A model generated the notes under the pieces. The model saw nothing but the letters and a program-made list of their open reading frames with translations, was not told where the DNA came from and searched no databases. 64,000 bases of DNA from NCBI RefSeq assembly GCF_022200785.1, contig NZ_CP087585.1, positions 4,774,001 through 4,838,000 on the forward strand. Reading direction: 5' to 3'. How positions within the stretch are numbered: position 1 is the stretch's first letter; the number at the start of each line of letters is the position of its first letter. The translations under genes and the position numbers were made by a program. Below, in pieces: positions 50,454-60,363 of the stretch. Source of the DNA: Pedobacter mucosus. GTDB taxonomy: Bacteria > Bacteroidota > Bacteroidia > Sphingobacteriales > Sphingobacteriaceae.

Positions 50454-51479
50454 ATGGACAGTATAAATATTAAGAAATTAGCTGAAGCTTTAAATTTATC
50501 TACTTCTACAATTTCCCGGGCTTTTAGAGATAATAGCGATATTAACGGCGTTACAAAAGAACGCATTTTGGCTAAGGCAAAGGAGTTACATTATCAACCG
50601 AATCATTATGCAAGCAATCTTCGCGAACAAAAAAGCAAAACGATAGCTGTAATTGTTCCAGAACTTGCCAACAATTATTTCTCTCAGGCCATACATGGAA
50701 TTGAACGGATTGCAAGATCGAATGGATATCATATTCTAATTTACGTAACCGACGATGATTATAGCAAAGAAGTTAATTTTATTAATCACTTACATAACGG
50801 TAGGGCAGATGGCATAATCATGTCTGTTTCTGGCGAAGCTAACGATCATAATTACTTAAATAGTTTTGGGTCGAAAAGGTTGCCACTGGTATTTTTTGAT
50901 CGGATTTATGAAGATATCAAAACACCCAGGGTAATTACAAATGATTACAATAGTAGTTTTGCTGCAACAGAACATTTAATTAATCAAGGCTGCAAACGGG
51001 TGGCTTATATGGTAATTAATAAAAGTTTATCCATCGGTAAAACGCGTATGCAAGGTTATATAGATGCCTTGGCTAAACATCATATCCCTTTCGAAGAGAA
51101 TTTGATAATAGATTGTAGCAACAGTTACGAAGAAAATAGCATCATAGTGAAAGATGCTTTACTCCAAATTAAGCCAGATGGTATTTTTACTTCGGTAGAG
51201 CGTTTGGCTTTCGCAACTTATTATGCCTGTTATGATTTAAAGATTAGAATTCCAGAAGACTTGAAAATAATTAGTTTTTCGAGTTTAGAAATCGCCCCTT
51301 TATTAAACCCTTCATTAACAACCATCACCCAACCAGCCACGGAAATTGGGGAACGGGCAGCCAAATTATTATTCACAATTCTTGATGATCACGTTGATAA
51401 AAATTTATCTACCGAAGTAATTTTAGATTCAAAAATTATCATGAGAAATTCTACTTCAAATAGGGATAAAATCGACTAA
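50454..51479 (+). CDS. LacI-family regulator of the maltodextrin locus
   Basis: 341 residues. N-terminal HTH NIKKLAEALNLSTSTISRAF, RDNSDINGVTKERILAKAKEL (about 3-40), hinge helix, then a periplasmic-binding-like sugar domain (about 60-335; IAVIVPELANNYFSQAIHGIERIA). It is the local regulator of the operon starting at 51900, whose leader has two perfect operators, and a third copy of the same operator lies in the first GH13 gene. Whether it represses without sugar or also activates is not known; LacI-type factors in Bacteroidota can do either. Cytoplasmic. Confidence 0.93.
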   Translation: MDSINIKKLAEALNLSTSTISRAFRDNSDINGVTKERILAKAKELHYQPNHYASNLREQKSKTIAVIVPELANNYFSQAIHGIERIARSNGYHILIYVTDDDYSKEVNFINHLHNGRADGIIMSVSGEANDHNYLNSFGSKRLPLVFFDRIYEDIKTPRVITNDYNSSFAATEHLINQGCKRVAYMVINKSLSIGKTRMQGYIDALAKHHIPFEENLIIDCSNSYEENSIIVKDALLQIKPDGIFTSVERLAFATYYACYDLKIRIPEDLKIISFSSLEIAPLLNPSLTTITQPATEIGERAAKLLFTILDDHVDKNLSTEVILDSKIIMRNSTSNRDKID

Positions 51480-51555
51480 AAACCCTTCTCTTTTTTAGCT
51501 TCTTTTTTTCAAAAAAATTCTTCACTTAGTGTAAAATAAGCAGAATACTGAATAA

Positions 51556-51577
51556 TTTTCGGGAACGTTCCCGAAAA
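51556..51577. promoter_or_regulatory. LacI operator O1
   Basis: 22-bp perfect palindrome with core CGGGAACGTTCCCG flanked by TTTT and AAAA. 76 bases after the LacI stop. Confidence 0.85.
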
Positions 51578-51602
51578 GAGTATCGAAATTGTACGCGTTT
51601 TA

Positions 51603-51618
51603 TCGGGAACGTTCCCGA
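51603..51618. promoter_or_regulatory. LacI operator O2
   Basis: 16-bp palindrome TCGGGAACGTTCCCGA. Centre is 44 bp from O1, about four DNA turns, so dimers can bind on the same face and co-operate. Confidence 0.85.
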
Positions 51619-51899
51619 AATAAGTACAAAAAATGGCTTAGTGTAACTTTTACACCACAATTAAAATTTTAACATTCATAATCATCTGTAAATCAATATT
51701 ATAAAATATTAAAAATCCTGTTTTGATATTTAGATGACTTTTTAATATGTGAAATTTTGAACTAATATTGCGCAGTTTGATCAATAGGAAAAATTATTTT
51801 TAAAATTATTTTGAATTATCATTAAGTGCTGTAAATTAGTCCTATGTGTAAATCACTATAATATTTAACCAAATTTTTATACTTAAAAGAGCTTCTAAT

Positions 51900-54866
51900 A
51901 TGAAAGTATTTTACCTGTTAAAACAGGGGCTTTTGATGCTGTTAATTTTTTCAGCATTGATCGTAAAAGCACAAACCGGATCTATATCTGGTAAAGTGCT
52001 TGATGAAACCGGCCAACCTTTACCTGGTGCTTCCGTAGTTATTAAAGGAACAACCAGGGTTACCTCCACAGATGGAAACGGTAATTTTAAACTTACCGGA
52101 TTAACAAATGGGTCTATAACTTTATCTGCTAGTTTTATCGGTTACCAAACTTTAGATAAAGCTGCAAATGTTACGGCAAATGCTACATTAAATTTCCAAT
52201 TGGTACCTGATGCACAAAAGCTTAATGAGGTTGTAGTAATTGGTTACGGTACAGCAGAAAAGAAAAACCTAACCGGATCTATCACCACAGTAAACTCAAA
52301 AGATTTTCAAAAAGGGACAATCACTACCCCAGAACAATTAATTCAGGGTAAAGTTGCGGGTGTAAATGTAATTTCTAACAGTGGTCAGCCAGGTGTTGGG
52401 AGTACAATTCGTATTCGCGGTGGTGCTTCGCTAAATGCAAGTAACGATCCATTGATTGTTATTGATGGAGTTCCTTTTAGTGGAAACACTATTGATAATG
52501 CGCCAAGTCCATTATCATTAATTAATCCTAATGATATTGAAACTTTTACTGTGTTAAAGGATGCAAACGCGACCGCAATTTATGGTTCAAGAGCATCGAA
52601 CGGCGTAATTTTAATTACAACCAAAAAAGGTAGTTCTGGTGCACCAGTTATTAACTTCAGCACCAATAATTCAATTGCAACGGTAATTAAGAAAGTTGAT
52701 GTATTGTCAGCTGATCAAGTTCGTGCTTATGTTAACGCGAATGGTACTCCTTCTCAAAAAGCATCATTAGGAACAGCAAATACAGATTGGCAAGATGAAA
52801 TTTATCAAAGAGCTTTTACTAGTGATAATAATTTAAGTATTTCGGGATCATTCAAAAGTGTTCCTTACCGCATTTCAGCTGGTTATTTAGATCAAGATGG
52901 TTTATTAATTACTGATAAATTGAAACGCGGAACAGGATCGATTACGCTATCTCCACGATTATTTAAAGATCATTTGAAAATTGATTTAAATGTTAAGGGA
53001 TCATTAACAGATTCTCATTTCGCAAACGGTGGAGCAATTGCCAACGCCATTCAGTTCGATCCAACTCAACCTGTAAATGTTCAAAATAGTTACGGCAATT
53101 ATTTCGAATGGACACAAGGTACCGGCGCTAATATGGTTCCAAATCCAAATGCGCCTCGTAACCCAGTTGGTTTAATTAGGCTGCAAGACAATAATGGAAA
53201 TGCAGCAAGAAGTATTGGTAATGCTAAATTTGATTATTCTTTCCATTTTTTACCAGAGCTGCATGCTAACTTAAACTTAGGTTATGATGTTTCTAAAGGT
53301 TACGGCTCAATTAACGTTCCTTCTTTTGCGGCGCAAAGTGCCTCAACATTTGGTTCGGCAACCCGCGGACTTAGAACTGGTAATGATAAATTTTCTGAGT
53401 TTTACTTAAACTATGCACATACTGTTGAAAGTATTAAAAGTAGGTTTGATGCAACTGCAGGATATGGTTACTACGATAATTCTACAACGCTAAATAATTT
53501 TACAAGTTATACAGGTACAGGCGTAGCATTAGTTACTCCGGTTTTTCCTTTCTCTGTTGAGCGTAACAAATTGCTTTCTTACTACGGAAGATTTGTTTAC
53601 ACGTTAGCTGATAAATATATTTTATCTGGTACGATGCGTGCTGATGCTTCCTCGAAATTTGCTGAAAATAATCGTTGGGGATATTTTCCATCAGCTGGTT
53701 TTACATGGAGAATTATTGGCGAAAACTTCTTAAAGGATAGCAAAGTAATTTCAGACTTAAAATTAAGGTTGAGTTATGGCGAAACTGGTAATAAAGATGG
53801 TATTGGCAATTACGATTATTTATCTAAATATTACGCAAACTCTAATACTGGTCAATACCAAATTGGAAACACTTTTTACAATTATTATGCGCCAGCAGGT
53901 TACGATCCAGATTTAAGATGGGAATCTACAACCACGTATAATGCAGGTTTAGATTACGGCTTTCTACAAGGTAGATTATATGGTAGTTTAGATGTTTATT
54001 ACAAAAAAACTAAAGATTTATTAAGTACAGTTACCATTCCAGTTGGAACAAACTTTAGCAACGTATTAACAACAAACGTTGGTAATATGGATGTGAGAGG
54101 TGCTGAAGCTAGCTTAAATTTCGTAGCAATTAAATCTGATAACATTACCTGGGATTTAGGAATTAATGCAGCATACAACAAAAGGAAGGTTACTAATTTA
54201 ACATTAAATCCTAATTCTGGTTTTAAAATTGATGCTGGAGATATTACGGGTGGAACAGGTGTTCACTTAAAATACAATGCGGTTAATCAAATTCCAGGAT
54301 CGTTTTTCGTTTACAAACAAGTTTATGACGGCTCTGGTAAACCTTTAGAAGGTATTTATGCAGATTTAAATGGTGATGGTACAATTACACCAGATGATCA
54401 ATATTTTTATAAATCTGCTGATCCAAACTTTACTTTCGGTTTTAATACATCATTCACTTATAAAAAGTGGTCGGTTAGCACGGTTTTAAGAGCTAACATT
54501 GGTAACTATGTTTATGATAACGTAGCTTCTAACTATGGTATTAAATCAAACATTCTAACATCCGTTGGTGTATTAAACAACGCAAGTACTGATTTATTAA
54601 GTACAGGTTTCACCGCCACACAATACTTAAGTGATTATTACATCAGAAATGCGTCGTTCTTAAAAATGGATAACCTGGGCTTAACTTATAATATTGGTAA
54701 GTTATCTCAAAATGGAAATACAACCATGCGTATTTCGGCAAACTGTCAAAATGTTTTTGTCGTATCTGAATATAAAGGTTTAGATCCTGAATTGTCTTCA
54801 GGTATCGATTACAATCTTTACCCTAGACCAAGAACATTTACTTTAGGCTTAAACGTTGGTTTTTAA
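51900..54866 (+). CDS. susC: SusC-like TonB-dependent outer-membrane transporter
   Basis: 988 residues: signal peptide (1-24, ending VKAQ), carboxypeptidase-like beta-sandwich (about 27-105, GSISGKVLDETGQPLPGASV), TonB box/plug (about 115-235, VVVIGYGTAEKKNLTGSI) and a 22-strand barrel ending in LGLNVGF. It imports maltodextrins through the outer membrane with the SusD partner, using TonB energy. The substrate is inferred from the GH13/GH65 neighbours. First gene of the operon; operators O1/O2 lie 280-345 bp upstream. Confidence 0.95.
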   Translation: MKVFYLLKQGLLMLLIFSALIVKAQTGSISGKVLDETGQPLPGASVVIKGTTRVTSTDGNGNFKLTGLTNGSITLSASFIGYQTLDKAANVTANATLNFQLVPDAQKLNEVVVIGYGTAEKKNLTGSITTVNSKDFQKGTITTPEQLIQGKVAGVNVISNSGQPGVGSTIRIRGGASLNASNDPLIVIDGVPFSGNTIDNAPSPLSLINPNDIETFTVLKDANATAIYGSRASNGVILITTKKGSSGAPVINFSTNNSIATVIKKVDVLSADQVRAYVNANGTPSQKASLGTANTDWQDEIYQRAFTSDNNLSISGSFKSVPYRISAGYLDQDGLLITDKLKRGTGSITLSPRLFKDHLKIDLNVKGSLTDSHFANGGAIANAIQFDPTQPVNVQNSYGNYFEWTQGTGANMVPNPNAPRNPVGLIRLQDNNGNAARSIGNAKFDYSFHFLPELHANLNLGYDVSKGYGSINVPSFAAQSASTFGSATRGLRTGNDKFSEFYLNYAHTVESIKSRFDATAGYGYYDNSTTLNNFTSYTGTGVALVTPVFPFSVERNKLLSYYGRFVYTLADKYILSGTMRADASSKFAENNRWGYFPSAGFTWRIIGENFLKDSKVISDLKLRLSYGETGNKDGIGNYDYLSKYYANSNTGQYQIGNTFYNYYAPAGYDPDLRWESTTTYNAGLDYGFLQGRLYGSLDVYYKKTKDLLSTVTIPVGTNFSNVLTTNVGNMDVRGAEASLNFVAIKSDNITWDLGINAAYNKRKVTNLTLNPNSGFKIDAGDITGGTGVHLKYNAVNQIPGSFFVYKQVYDGSGKPLEGIYADLNGDGTITPDDQYFYKSADPNFTFGFNTSFTYKKWSVSTVLRANIGNYVYDNVASNYGIKSNILTSVGVLNNASTDLLSTGFTATQYLSDYYIRNASFLKMDNLGLTYNIGKLSQNGNTTMRISANCQNVFVVSEYKGLDPELSSGIDYNLYPRPRTFTLGLNVGF

Positions 54867-54879
54867 TAAGATATAAAAA

Positions 54880-56484
54880 ATGAAAAATTCATTTAAAACA
54901 ATATTAACATCAGCAGTTATATTGCTGTCGTTAAACGCTTGTAAAAAAGAGGCATTAAACGTACTTCCTACGAATGACGTAACAGAAAGTTTAGTTTATG
55001 CTACGCCTGCAGGTTACAAACAGGAGTTAGTAAGGTTATATGCAAACTATGCATTAACAAGTCCATCAGGTTCTGATAATAGTGATGTTGGTGGTTTAAA
55101 CGCTGGTTTTGCGGATTTCTTAAGGTTATTTTGGACAAGTCAGGAGTTAACCACTGATGAAGCCATTTGTAATTGGGGTGATACTGGTATTCCTGAGTTA
55201 GATAACTCTACATGGTCTACTGATAATCAATTTTTAAGAGGTTTATACTCTAGAAGTATTTCGCAAATCACATTAGTAAACGAATATTTGCGCCAAAGTA
55301 CGCCAGATCAATTGGTTAGTCGTAACATTACAGGTGCTGATGCAACCAATGTAACACGTTATCGTGCTGAAGCTCGTTTTTTACGTGCCTATCAATATTG
55401 GGTATTATTAGATGCTTTCGGTAATCCACCTTTTGTAACTGAAAATGATTTAATTGGAAAAGTAGCTCCAAAACAGATTCAGAGAGCAGCATTATTTGCT
55501 TATATCGAATCTGAACTGAAAGCAATCGAACCAGATTTGGCAGAAGCACATGCAAATGAATATGGTCGTGCTGATAAAGGTGCAGAATGGGCATTATTAG
55601 CTAGATTATATTTGAATGCTCAGGTTTATACAGGAACAGCAAAATATACTGAAGCCATAACTTATTCGAGTAAAGTAATTGCTTCGAACTATTCATTAAA
55701 AGCAAATTATAAAGATTTATTTTTAGCTGATAACGACATTAACAACACAGAAAATATTTTAACCATTAATTATAGTGGTGTAAATGGAACAAATTATGGA
55801 GGAACAACTTTCTTAATTAACGCCATGGTTTATACTGCAACTGATGCTGCAGGAATGGTTTCTACAACTTATGGTGTTCCAAACGGTGGTTGGGCAGGAA
55901 ATCGTACCCGTCAAAATCTACCGGCTTTGTTTCCAAATACGACTGGTACAATAGATAAACGCGGAGTTTTTGCTGGTCCAAAAGCAGAAATTGATGCAAT
56001 TGATGCACCAAACGATGGATTAAAAGTTACTAAATTTAAAAATATTACTTCAACAGGAACTACTCCTGCATCATTAAATGGAGTTTTTAGTTCTTTAGAT
56101 TTCGCATTGTTTCGCTTGGCAGAACAATATTTAATCTACGGAGAAGCAGTTGCTCGTGGTGGCGCTGGCGGTAGTGCTGCAACAGCATTAACTTATGTAA
56201 ATGCATTGCGCCAACGTGCTTATGGCAATGCAAATGGAAATTTAACTGCCGCGGCTTTAACAACTGATTTTTATTTAGATGAACGTGGTCGCGAATTATA
56301 TTGGGAAGGTCATCGCCGTACAGATTTAGTACGTTATGGTAAATTTACAGGTTCTACCTATTTATGGCCATTTAAAGGTGGTGTAAAAGCTGGAACAAGT
56401 GTACCTGCTTACCGTAATTTATACCCAATTCCAAACGCAGATTTGATTGCAAATCCGAACTTGGTTCAAAATACAGGTTATTAA
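54880..56484 (+). CDS. susD: SusD/RagB-like surface glycan-binding lipoprotein
   Basis: 534 residues. Lipoprotein signal ILLSLNACKKEA with Cys about 20, then a SusD-type TPR and loop fold (about 30-534), with the family pattern RYRAEARFLRAYQYWVLLDAFGNPPFVTE and C-terminal DERGRELYWEGHRRTDLVRYGKF. It forms the lid on SusC and delivers the oligosaccharide. It follows susC by 13 bases. Confidence 0.95.
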   Translation: MKNSFKTILTSAVILLSLNACKKEALNVLPTNDVTESLVYATPAGYKQELVRLYANYALTSPSGSDNSDVGGLNAGFADFLRLFWTSQELTTDEAICNWGDTGIPELDNSTWSTDNQFLRGLYSRSISQITLVNEYLRQSTPDQLVSRNITGADATNVTRYRAEARFLRAYQYWVLLDAFGNPPFVTENDLIGKVAPKQIQRAALFAYIESELKAIEPDLAEAHANEYGRADKGAEWALLARLYLNAQVYTGTAKYTEAITYSSKVIASNYSLKANYKDLFLADNDINNTENILTINYSGVNGTNYGGTTFLINAMVYTATDAAGMVSTTYGVPNGGWAGNRTRQNLPALFPNTTGTIDKRGVFAGPKAEIDAIDAPNDGLKVTKFKNITSTGTTPASLNGVFSSLDFALFRLAEQYLIYGEAVARGGAGGSAATALTYVNALRQRAYGNANGNLTAAALTTDFYLDERGRELYWEGHRRTDLVRYGKFTGSTYLWPFKGGVKAGTSVPAYRNLYPIPNADLIANPNLVQNTGY

Positions 56485-56501
56485 TCTAAATATTTTAGAA
56501 G

Positions 56502-57500
56502 ATGAAATCAACAATTTTAAAATCCTTAGCCTTAGGTTTGATTACTATATCGCTTTGGTCTTGCAAAAAAGATGAGACTAGATTAGTTTCAGATATTAGT
56601 CCGGCTGGCACATTAACAGCATCTGCAACTGCATTAACTTTAGTGCAAGCTAATGGAACTAAAGCAGCACTTACTTTATCATTTCCAGCGGCTTCTGTAA
56701 CAGGATATGCTGTTCCGGTAAGTTCAACTTTACAGTTTGATATGAAAGGAAATAACTTTGCTTCGGCAAGAGAATTTGCTTTAAGTACAACATCATATTC
56801 GCCAACGGTTAATGATTTTAACACTATGTTATTGGCTTTAGGAGCCAAAATTGGAACATCAGCGCAAATTGAAGTAAGGTTAAAATCCGGTGCATCTTTA
56901 AATGCTTTAACTTACTCAAACGTAGTTACTTTAACAGCAACTCCATATTTGGCTTCGGCTTGGATTTTTGTTCCTGGGAATTACCAAGGTTGGAATCCAG
57001 CAACTGCTGATAGTTTGGTATCACTTACAAGCAATGGAGTTTACTCTGGAATTATCAAATTTGATGGTAATGCTTTCAAAATTACTCCTGCAAAGAAATG
57101 GGATATTGCTTATGGAGATGCAGGTTCAGGCAAAATCAGTACATCCGGTGGAGATATTAGCTCGATATCAGCAGAGTTTAAATTAGTATCTGTTGATTTA
57201 AATAAAAACACGTTTACAATTGCAAAAGCTGATTATTGGTCGATTATTGGTAACGCTATCCCAGGCAGTAATTGGTCGGTAGATACGGATATGAAATTTA
57301 TCAACGATGGCAAAAACAGCTGGACAATTACTTTACCTTTAACAGCTGGTGAACTTAAATTTAGACAAAATCATGATTGGGCAGTAAGCATCGGCGACGG
57401 TGCAAACAATGTTGTGATCGCATCTGCAGGAACTTACAAACTTACATTAACGCTAAATAGCGACGGTAAAACTGGTAGTTTCACAGCAGTAAAACAATAA
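56502..57500 (+). CDS. SusE/SusF-like starch-binding lipoprotein
   Basis: 332 residues. Lipobox LWSC (about residue 20) then KKDETRLVSDISPAGTLTASATALTL, which is the SusE N-terminal domain (about 22-140); two starch-binding modules follow, the first with AWIFVPGNYQGWNPATADSL (about 150-169) and the second with WSIIGNAIPGSNWSVDTDMKF (about 245-265), where the Trp of the NW/GW motifs stack on glucose. Surface glycan-binding protein helping SusC/SusD. 17 bases after susD; a terminator follows it, so expression of the downstream enzymes may be partly separate. Confidence 0.88.
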   Translation: MKSTILKSLALGLITISLWSCKKDETRLVSDISPAGTLTASATALTLVQANGTKAALTLSFPAASVTGYAVPVSSTLQFDMKGNNFASAREFALSTTSYSPTVNDFNTMLLALGAKIGTSAQIEVRLKSGASLNALTYSNVVTLTATPYLASAWIFVPGNYQGWNPATADSLVSLTSNGVYSGIIKFDGNAFKITPAKKWDIAYGDAGSGKISTSGGDISSISAEFKLVSVDLNKNTFTIAKADYWSIIGNAIPGSNWSVDTDMKFINDGKNSWTITLPLTAGELKFRQNHDWAVSIGDGANNVVIASAGTYKLTLTLNSDGKTGSFTAVKQ

Positions 57501-57516
57501 TCATTAACTAATAAAC

Positions 57517-57554
57517 AACCCTGCAAGATTCGAAAGTTTCTGCAGGGTTTTTTT
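57517..57554 (+). terminator. Terminator after the SusE/F gene
   Basis: AACCCTGCA (57517-57525) / TGCAGGGTT (57541-57549) followed by T's. It lies inside the locus and may attenuate transcription into the amylase gene. Confidence 0.85.
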
Positions 57555-57667
57555 AAATCCTTTAATGTTTAAGCATGATCAAATCTTCAACTCAAAATCG
57601 TCTATCCTCCTCGTTAATAATTAATGCTCAAACAAAGTTCTCGTCAAACTCTTTAATCCATTAGGGA

Positions 57668-59512
57668 ATGAAAAAAATATTATTACTTTCAATTATACTT
57701 GTATCAAGTGTAAATTTATTTGCTCAAAAATTAGAGCGAATCGAACCTATGTATTGGTTTACACAAATGCATAATCCAAAATTGCAGCTGCTAGTTCATG
57801 GCGAAAATATCGCTTTAAGTGCTGTGGCATTAACTTACCCAGGAGTAAAGCTAGTTAAAGTTAACAAAGTTGAAAACCCAAATTATCTGTTCTTAGATTT
57901 GGAAATTTCCCAATCAGTAAAAGCGGGAACGTTCCCGATAAATTTTTCTATTAATGGGAAAAAGAAATTTAGCTACACGTACGAATTGAAAAACCGTGAT
58001 AAGAGCGCAGGTAGAATTCAAGGGGTAACCAACAAAGATTTTATTTATTTATTAATGCCTGATCGCTTTTCAAACGGAGATAAAAACAACGATGTAGTTA
58101 AGGGTTTAACCGAAACAGCACTAAATCGCGATAGCATGTATTACCGTCATGGTGGCGATATTCAAGGCGTAATAAATCGCTTAAATTATTTAAAAGAGTT
58201 AGGCGTAACCACTGTTTGGATGACTCCGGAAGTTGAAAACGATATGCCAAAAGCTTCGTATCATGGTTATGCGGTAACCGATCATTATAAAATCGATCCC
58301 CGTTACGGAACTAACGAACTTTATAAAAAATATGTAGAAACTGTTCATGCAAATGGCATGAAAGTGATTAAAGATATTGTTCATAATCATATTGGAACCG
58401 GACATTGGTTTTACAAGGATTTACCTATGAAAAGTTGGTTAAATCAATGGCCAAAATATACGCAAACCAGTTACCGCGACCAACCAGTAATGGATCCTCA
58501 TGCATCGGCAACGGATAAGAAACAGATGCTTGATGGTTGGTTCGTTCCCTCCATGCCTGATTTAAATCAAACCAATCCATACGTTCAAAATTACTTAACG
58601 CAAAACCACATCTGGTGGATTGAATATGCTGGAATTGATGGTCTACGTTTAGATACTTATCCTTACAATGATGCAGCTTACATGGCAGATTGGGCGGTAA
58701 AAATTCATGCAGAGTTTCCTAATCTATCCGTTTTTGGCGAAACATTGGTTTCTTCAGTTGCTAGTCAGGCGTTTTTTACTGGTGGAAATACCATTAACAG
58801 AGGTTTTGATACCCATTTGCAAGGCGTTACAGATGCAGTTTTAAAAGATGCTATGTACGAGGGTTTAAACGGCAAAACAGGTTGGACCGATGGAATTAAC
58901 CGTTTATATGCAACGTTATCACAAGATTTTTTGTACAAAAACCCAAACACAAATTGTATTTTTTTGGATAATCATGACATGAGTCGGTTCTATTCGATGG
59001 TTAATGAAGATTTTGATAAATATAAGGAGGGAATGGCGATTTTGTTGACCATGCGTGGTATTCCTCAAATGTATTACGGGACAGAAATTTTAATAAAAAA
59101 CTTCTCTAATCCTGACGGCTTAATTCGCTCAGATTTCCCTGGAGGATGGAGTGGTGACAAGAAAAATAAATTTATCGCAGATGGCAGAAATAGTAAGGAA
59201 AACGAAGCTTTCACTTTTGTTAAAACCTTAGCTAATTATCGTAAAAATAGTGCTGCCCTGCAAACTGGAAAACTGATGCAGTTTGTTCCTCAAGATGATG
59301 TATATGTTTATTTTCGCTATAACGAAAATGCCAAAGGAACTGTTATGGTTGTTGTAAATCCTACTGAAAAAGATAAGTCTGTAAATGCTGATCGATTTGC
59401 AGAGCAAACTAAGGGCATTACAAGTGCGAAAAATATAATCACTGGAGAAAACGTTACCTTAAACGAGATTAAAGTTCCATCAAAAACGACCTTGGTTTTA
59501 GAATTAAATTAA
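57668..59512 (+). CDS. GH13 alpha-amylase/neopullulanase-like, exported
   Basis: 614 residues. Signal peptide 1-19 (ending LFAQ), N-terminal cyclomaltodextrinase-type beta domain (about 22-108), (beta/alpha)8 catalytic domain (about 120-520) with all GH13 residues: Asp329 (GLRLD), Glu358 (FGETL) and Asp437 (LDNHD), and a C-terminal beta domain. Likely SusA-like periplasmic enzyme cutting maltodextrins to maltose/glucose. A LacI operator core lies inside codons 86-90 (57924-57937). It starts 168 bases after the SusE/F stop. Confidence 0.94.
   Translation: MKKILLLSIILVSSVNLFAQKLERIEPMYWFTQMHNPKLQLLVHGENIALSAVALTYPGVKLVKVNKVENPNYLFLDLEISQSVKAGTFPINFSINGKKKFSYTYELKNRDKSAGRIQGVTNKDFIYLLMPDRFSNGDKNNDVVKGLTETALNRDSMYYRHGGDIQGVINRLNYLKELGVTTVWMTPEVENDMPKASYHGYAVTDHYKIDPRYGTNELYKKYVETVHANGMKVIKDIVHNHIGTGHWFYKDLPMKSWLNQWPKYTQTSYRDQPVMDPHASATDKKQMLDGWFVPSMPDLNQTNPYVQNYLTQNHIWWIEYAGIDGLRLDTYPYNDAAYMADWAVKIHAEFPNLSVFGETLVSSVASQAFFTGGNTINRGFDTHLQGVTDAVLKDAMYEGLNGKTGWTDGINRLYATLSQDFLYKNPNTNCIFLDNHDMSRFYSMVNEDFDKYKEGMAILLTMRGIPQMYYGTEILIKNFSNPDGLIRSDFPGGWSGDKKNKFIADGRNSKENEAFTFVKTLANYRKNSAALQTGKLMQFVPQDDVYVYFRYNENAKGTVMVVVNPTEKDKSVNADRFAEQTKGITSAKNIITGENVTLNEIKVPSKTTLVLELN
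57924..57937. promoter_or_regulatory. Intragenic LacI operator core
   Basis: CGGGAACGTTCCCG, identical to the core of O1/O2, within codons 86-90 (Ala-Gly-Thr-Phe-Pro) of the GH13 gene. 257 bases into the coding sequence. Confidence 0.6.
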
Positions 59513-59560
59513 AAATATTCATCGCCGTTAGGTTTTAACCAACGGATTTTAAGATAAGCA

Positions 59561-60241
59561 ATGCAAGAAACATCAAATACTTCACAGCCATCAACTCAAA
59601 TTAAAGCTTGTCTTTTTGATTTGGATGGCGTTTTGGTTGATACAGCCGTTTACCATTATCAAGCTTGGAAACGTTTAGCGAACACCATGGGTTTCGATTT
59701 TACTGAAGAACAAAATGAGCAACTAAAAGGCGTTAGTCGCGTAGAAAGCTTAAACAAAATTTTAGCTTGGGGTGGCGTTGAAAAAACAGATGCTGAGAAA
59801 GACGAATTGGCTACCCTAAAAAACAGTTGGTATGTAGATATGATTACCAAAATGACACCAGCTGAGGTGTTGCCGGGAACAGTTGATTTCTTGACTGCTA
59901 TTCACAAAGCTGGTTATAAATTAGCATTGGGATCTGCCAGTAAAAATTCAGGCATTATCCTCGAACGTACCAATCTTGCCCATTTTTTCGATGAGATTGT
60001 AGACGGAAATATGGTTACCAAATCTAAGCCAGATCCTGAAGTATTTCTTAAGGGAGCAGAGCTTTTAGGTTTCAAGCCTGATGAATGTGTGGTTTTTGAA
60101 GATGCAGTTGCTGGCGTTGAGGCTGCAAAACGTGGCGGAATGAAAGCCATTGGCATTGGTGAAAAAAGTGTACTTACCAAAGCTGATGTTGTAGTAAGAG
60201 GATTGGATAAATTAACGGTTAAGGATTTAGAAGAGTTATAA
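59561..60241 (+). CDS. pgmB: Beta-phosphoglucomutase
   Basis: 226-residue HAD enzyme that converts beta-D-glucose 1-phosphate to glucose 6-phosphate, completing the phosphorolytic maltose route. Motif I FDLDGVLVDTAVYHYQAWK (nucleophile and acid Asp), cap with GVSRVESL (about 49-56), GSASKN (motif II), KSKPDPEVF (motif III) and VFEDAVAGVEAAKRGG (motif IV). Cytoplasmic. Directly upstream of the GH65 maltose phosphorylase that makes its substrate, which supports the assignment over other HAD phosphatases. Confidence 0.95.
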   Translation: MQETSNTSQPSTQIKACLFDLDGVLVDTAVYHYQAWKRLANTMGFDFTEEQNEQLKGVSRVESLNKILAWGGVEKTDAEKDELATLKNSWYVDMITKMTPAEVLPGTVDFLTAIHKAGYKLALGSASKNSGIILERTNLAHFFDEIVDGNMVTKSKPDPEVFLKGAELLGFKPDECVVFEDAVAGVEAAKRGGMKAIGIGEKSVLTKADVVVRGLDKLTVKDLEEL

Positions 60242-60254
60242 ATAGCCAATGCCA

Positions 60255-60349
60255 TCATTTCGAGGCACGAAGCAATCTAATTAAAAAAAATTCAATCAAT
60301 TGTGAGTACAAGAACTCTGTAAAGGAGATTGCTTCGTGCCTCGCAATGA
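60255..60349. repeat. REP inverted repeat (GAGGCACGAAGCAATC)
   Basis: Arms 60255-60278 and 60326-60349 pair at 23 of 24 positions (GAGGCACGAAGCAATCT core), separated by 47 bases. Sits between pgmB and the GH65 gene, inside the operon. A single arm recurs at 62735-62758. Confidence 0.85.
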
Positions 60350-60363
60350 CGAAAGTATAGAAA

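Larger units (their letters stand above)
51480..51899. other. Regulatory region of the maltodextrin operon
   Basis: 420 bases, no gene. It contains two LacI operators and a leader of about 280 bases before susC; no riboswitch recognised. Confidence 0.7.

Noticed and set aside
51620..51899. Riboswitch in the susC leader
   Set aside because: I looked for a structured, conserved aptamer-like core and saw only AT-rich unstructured sequence.
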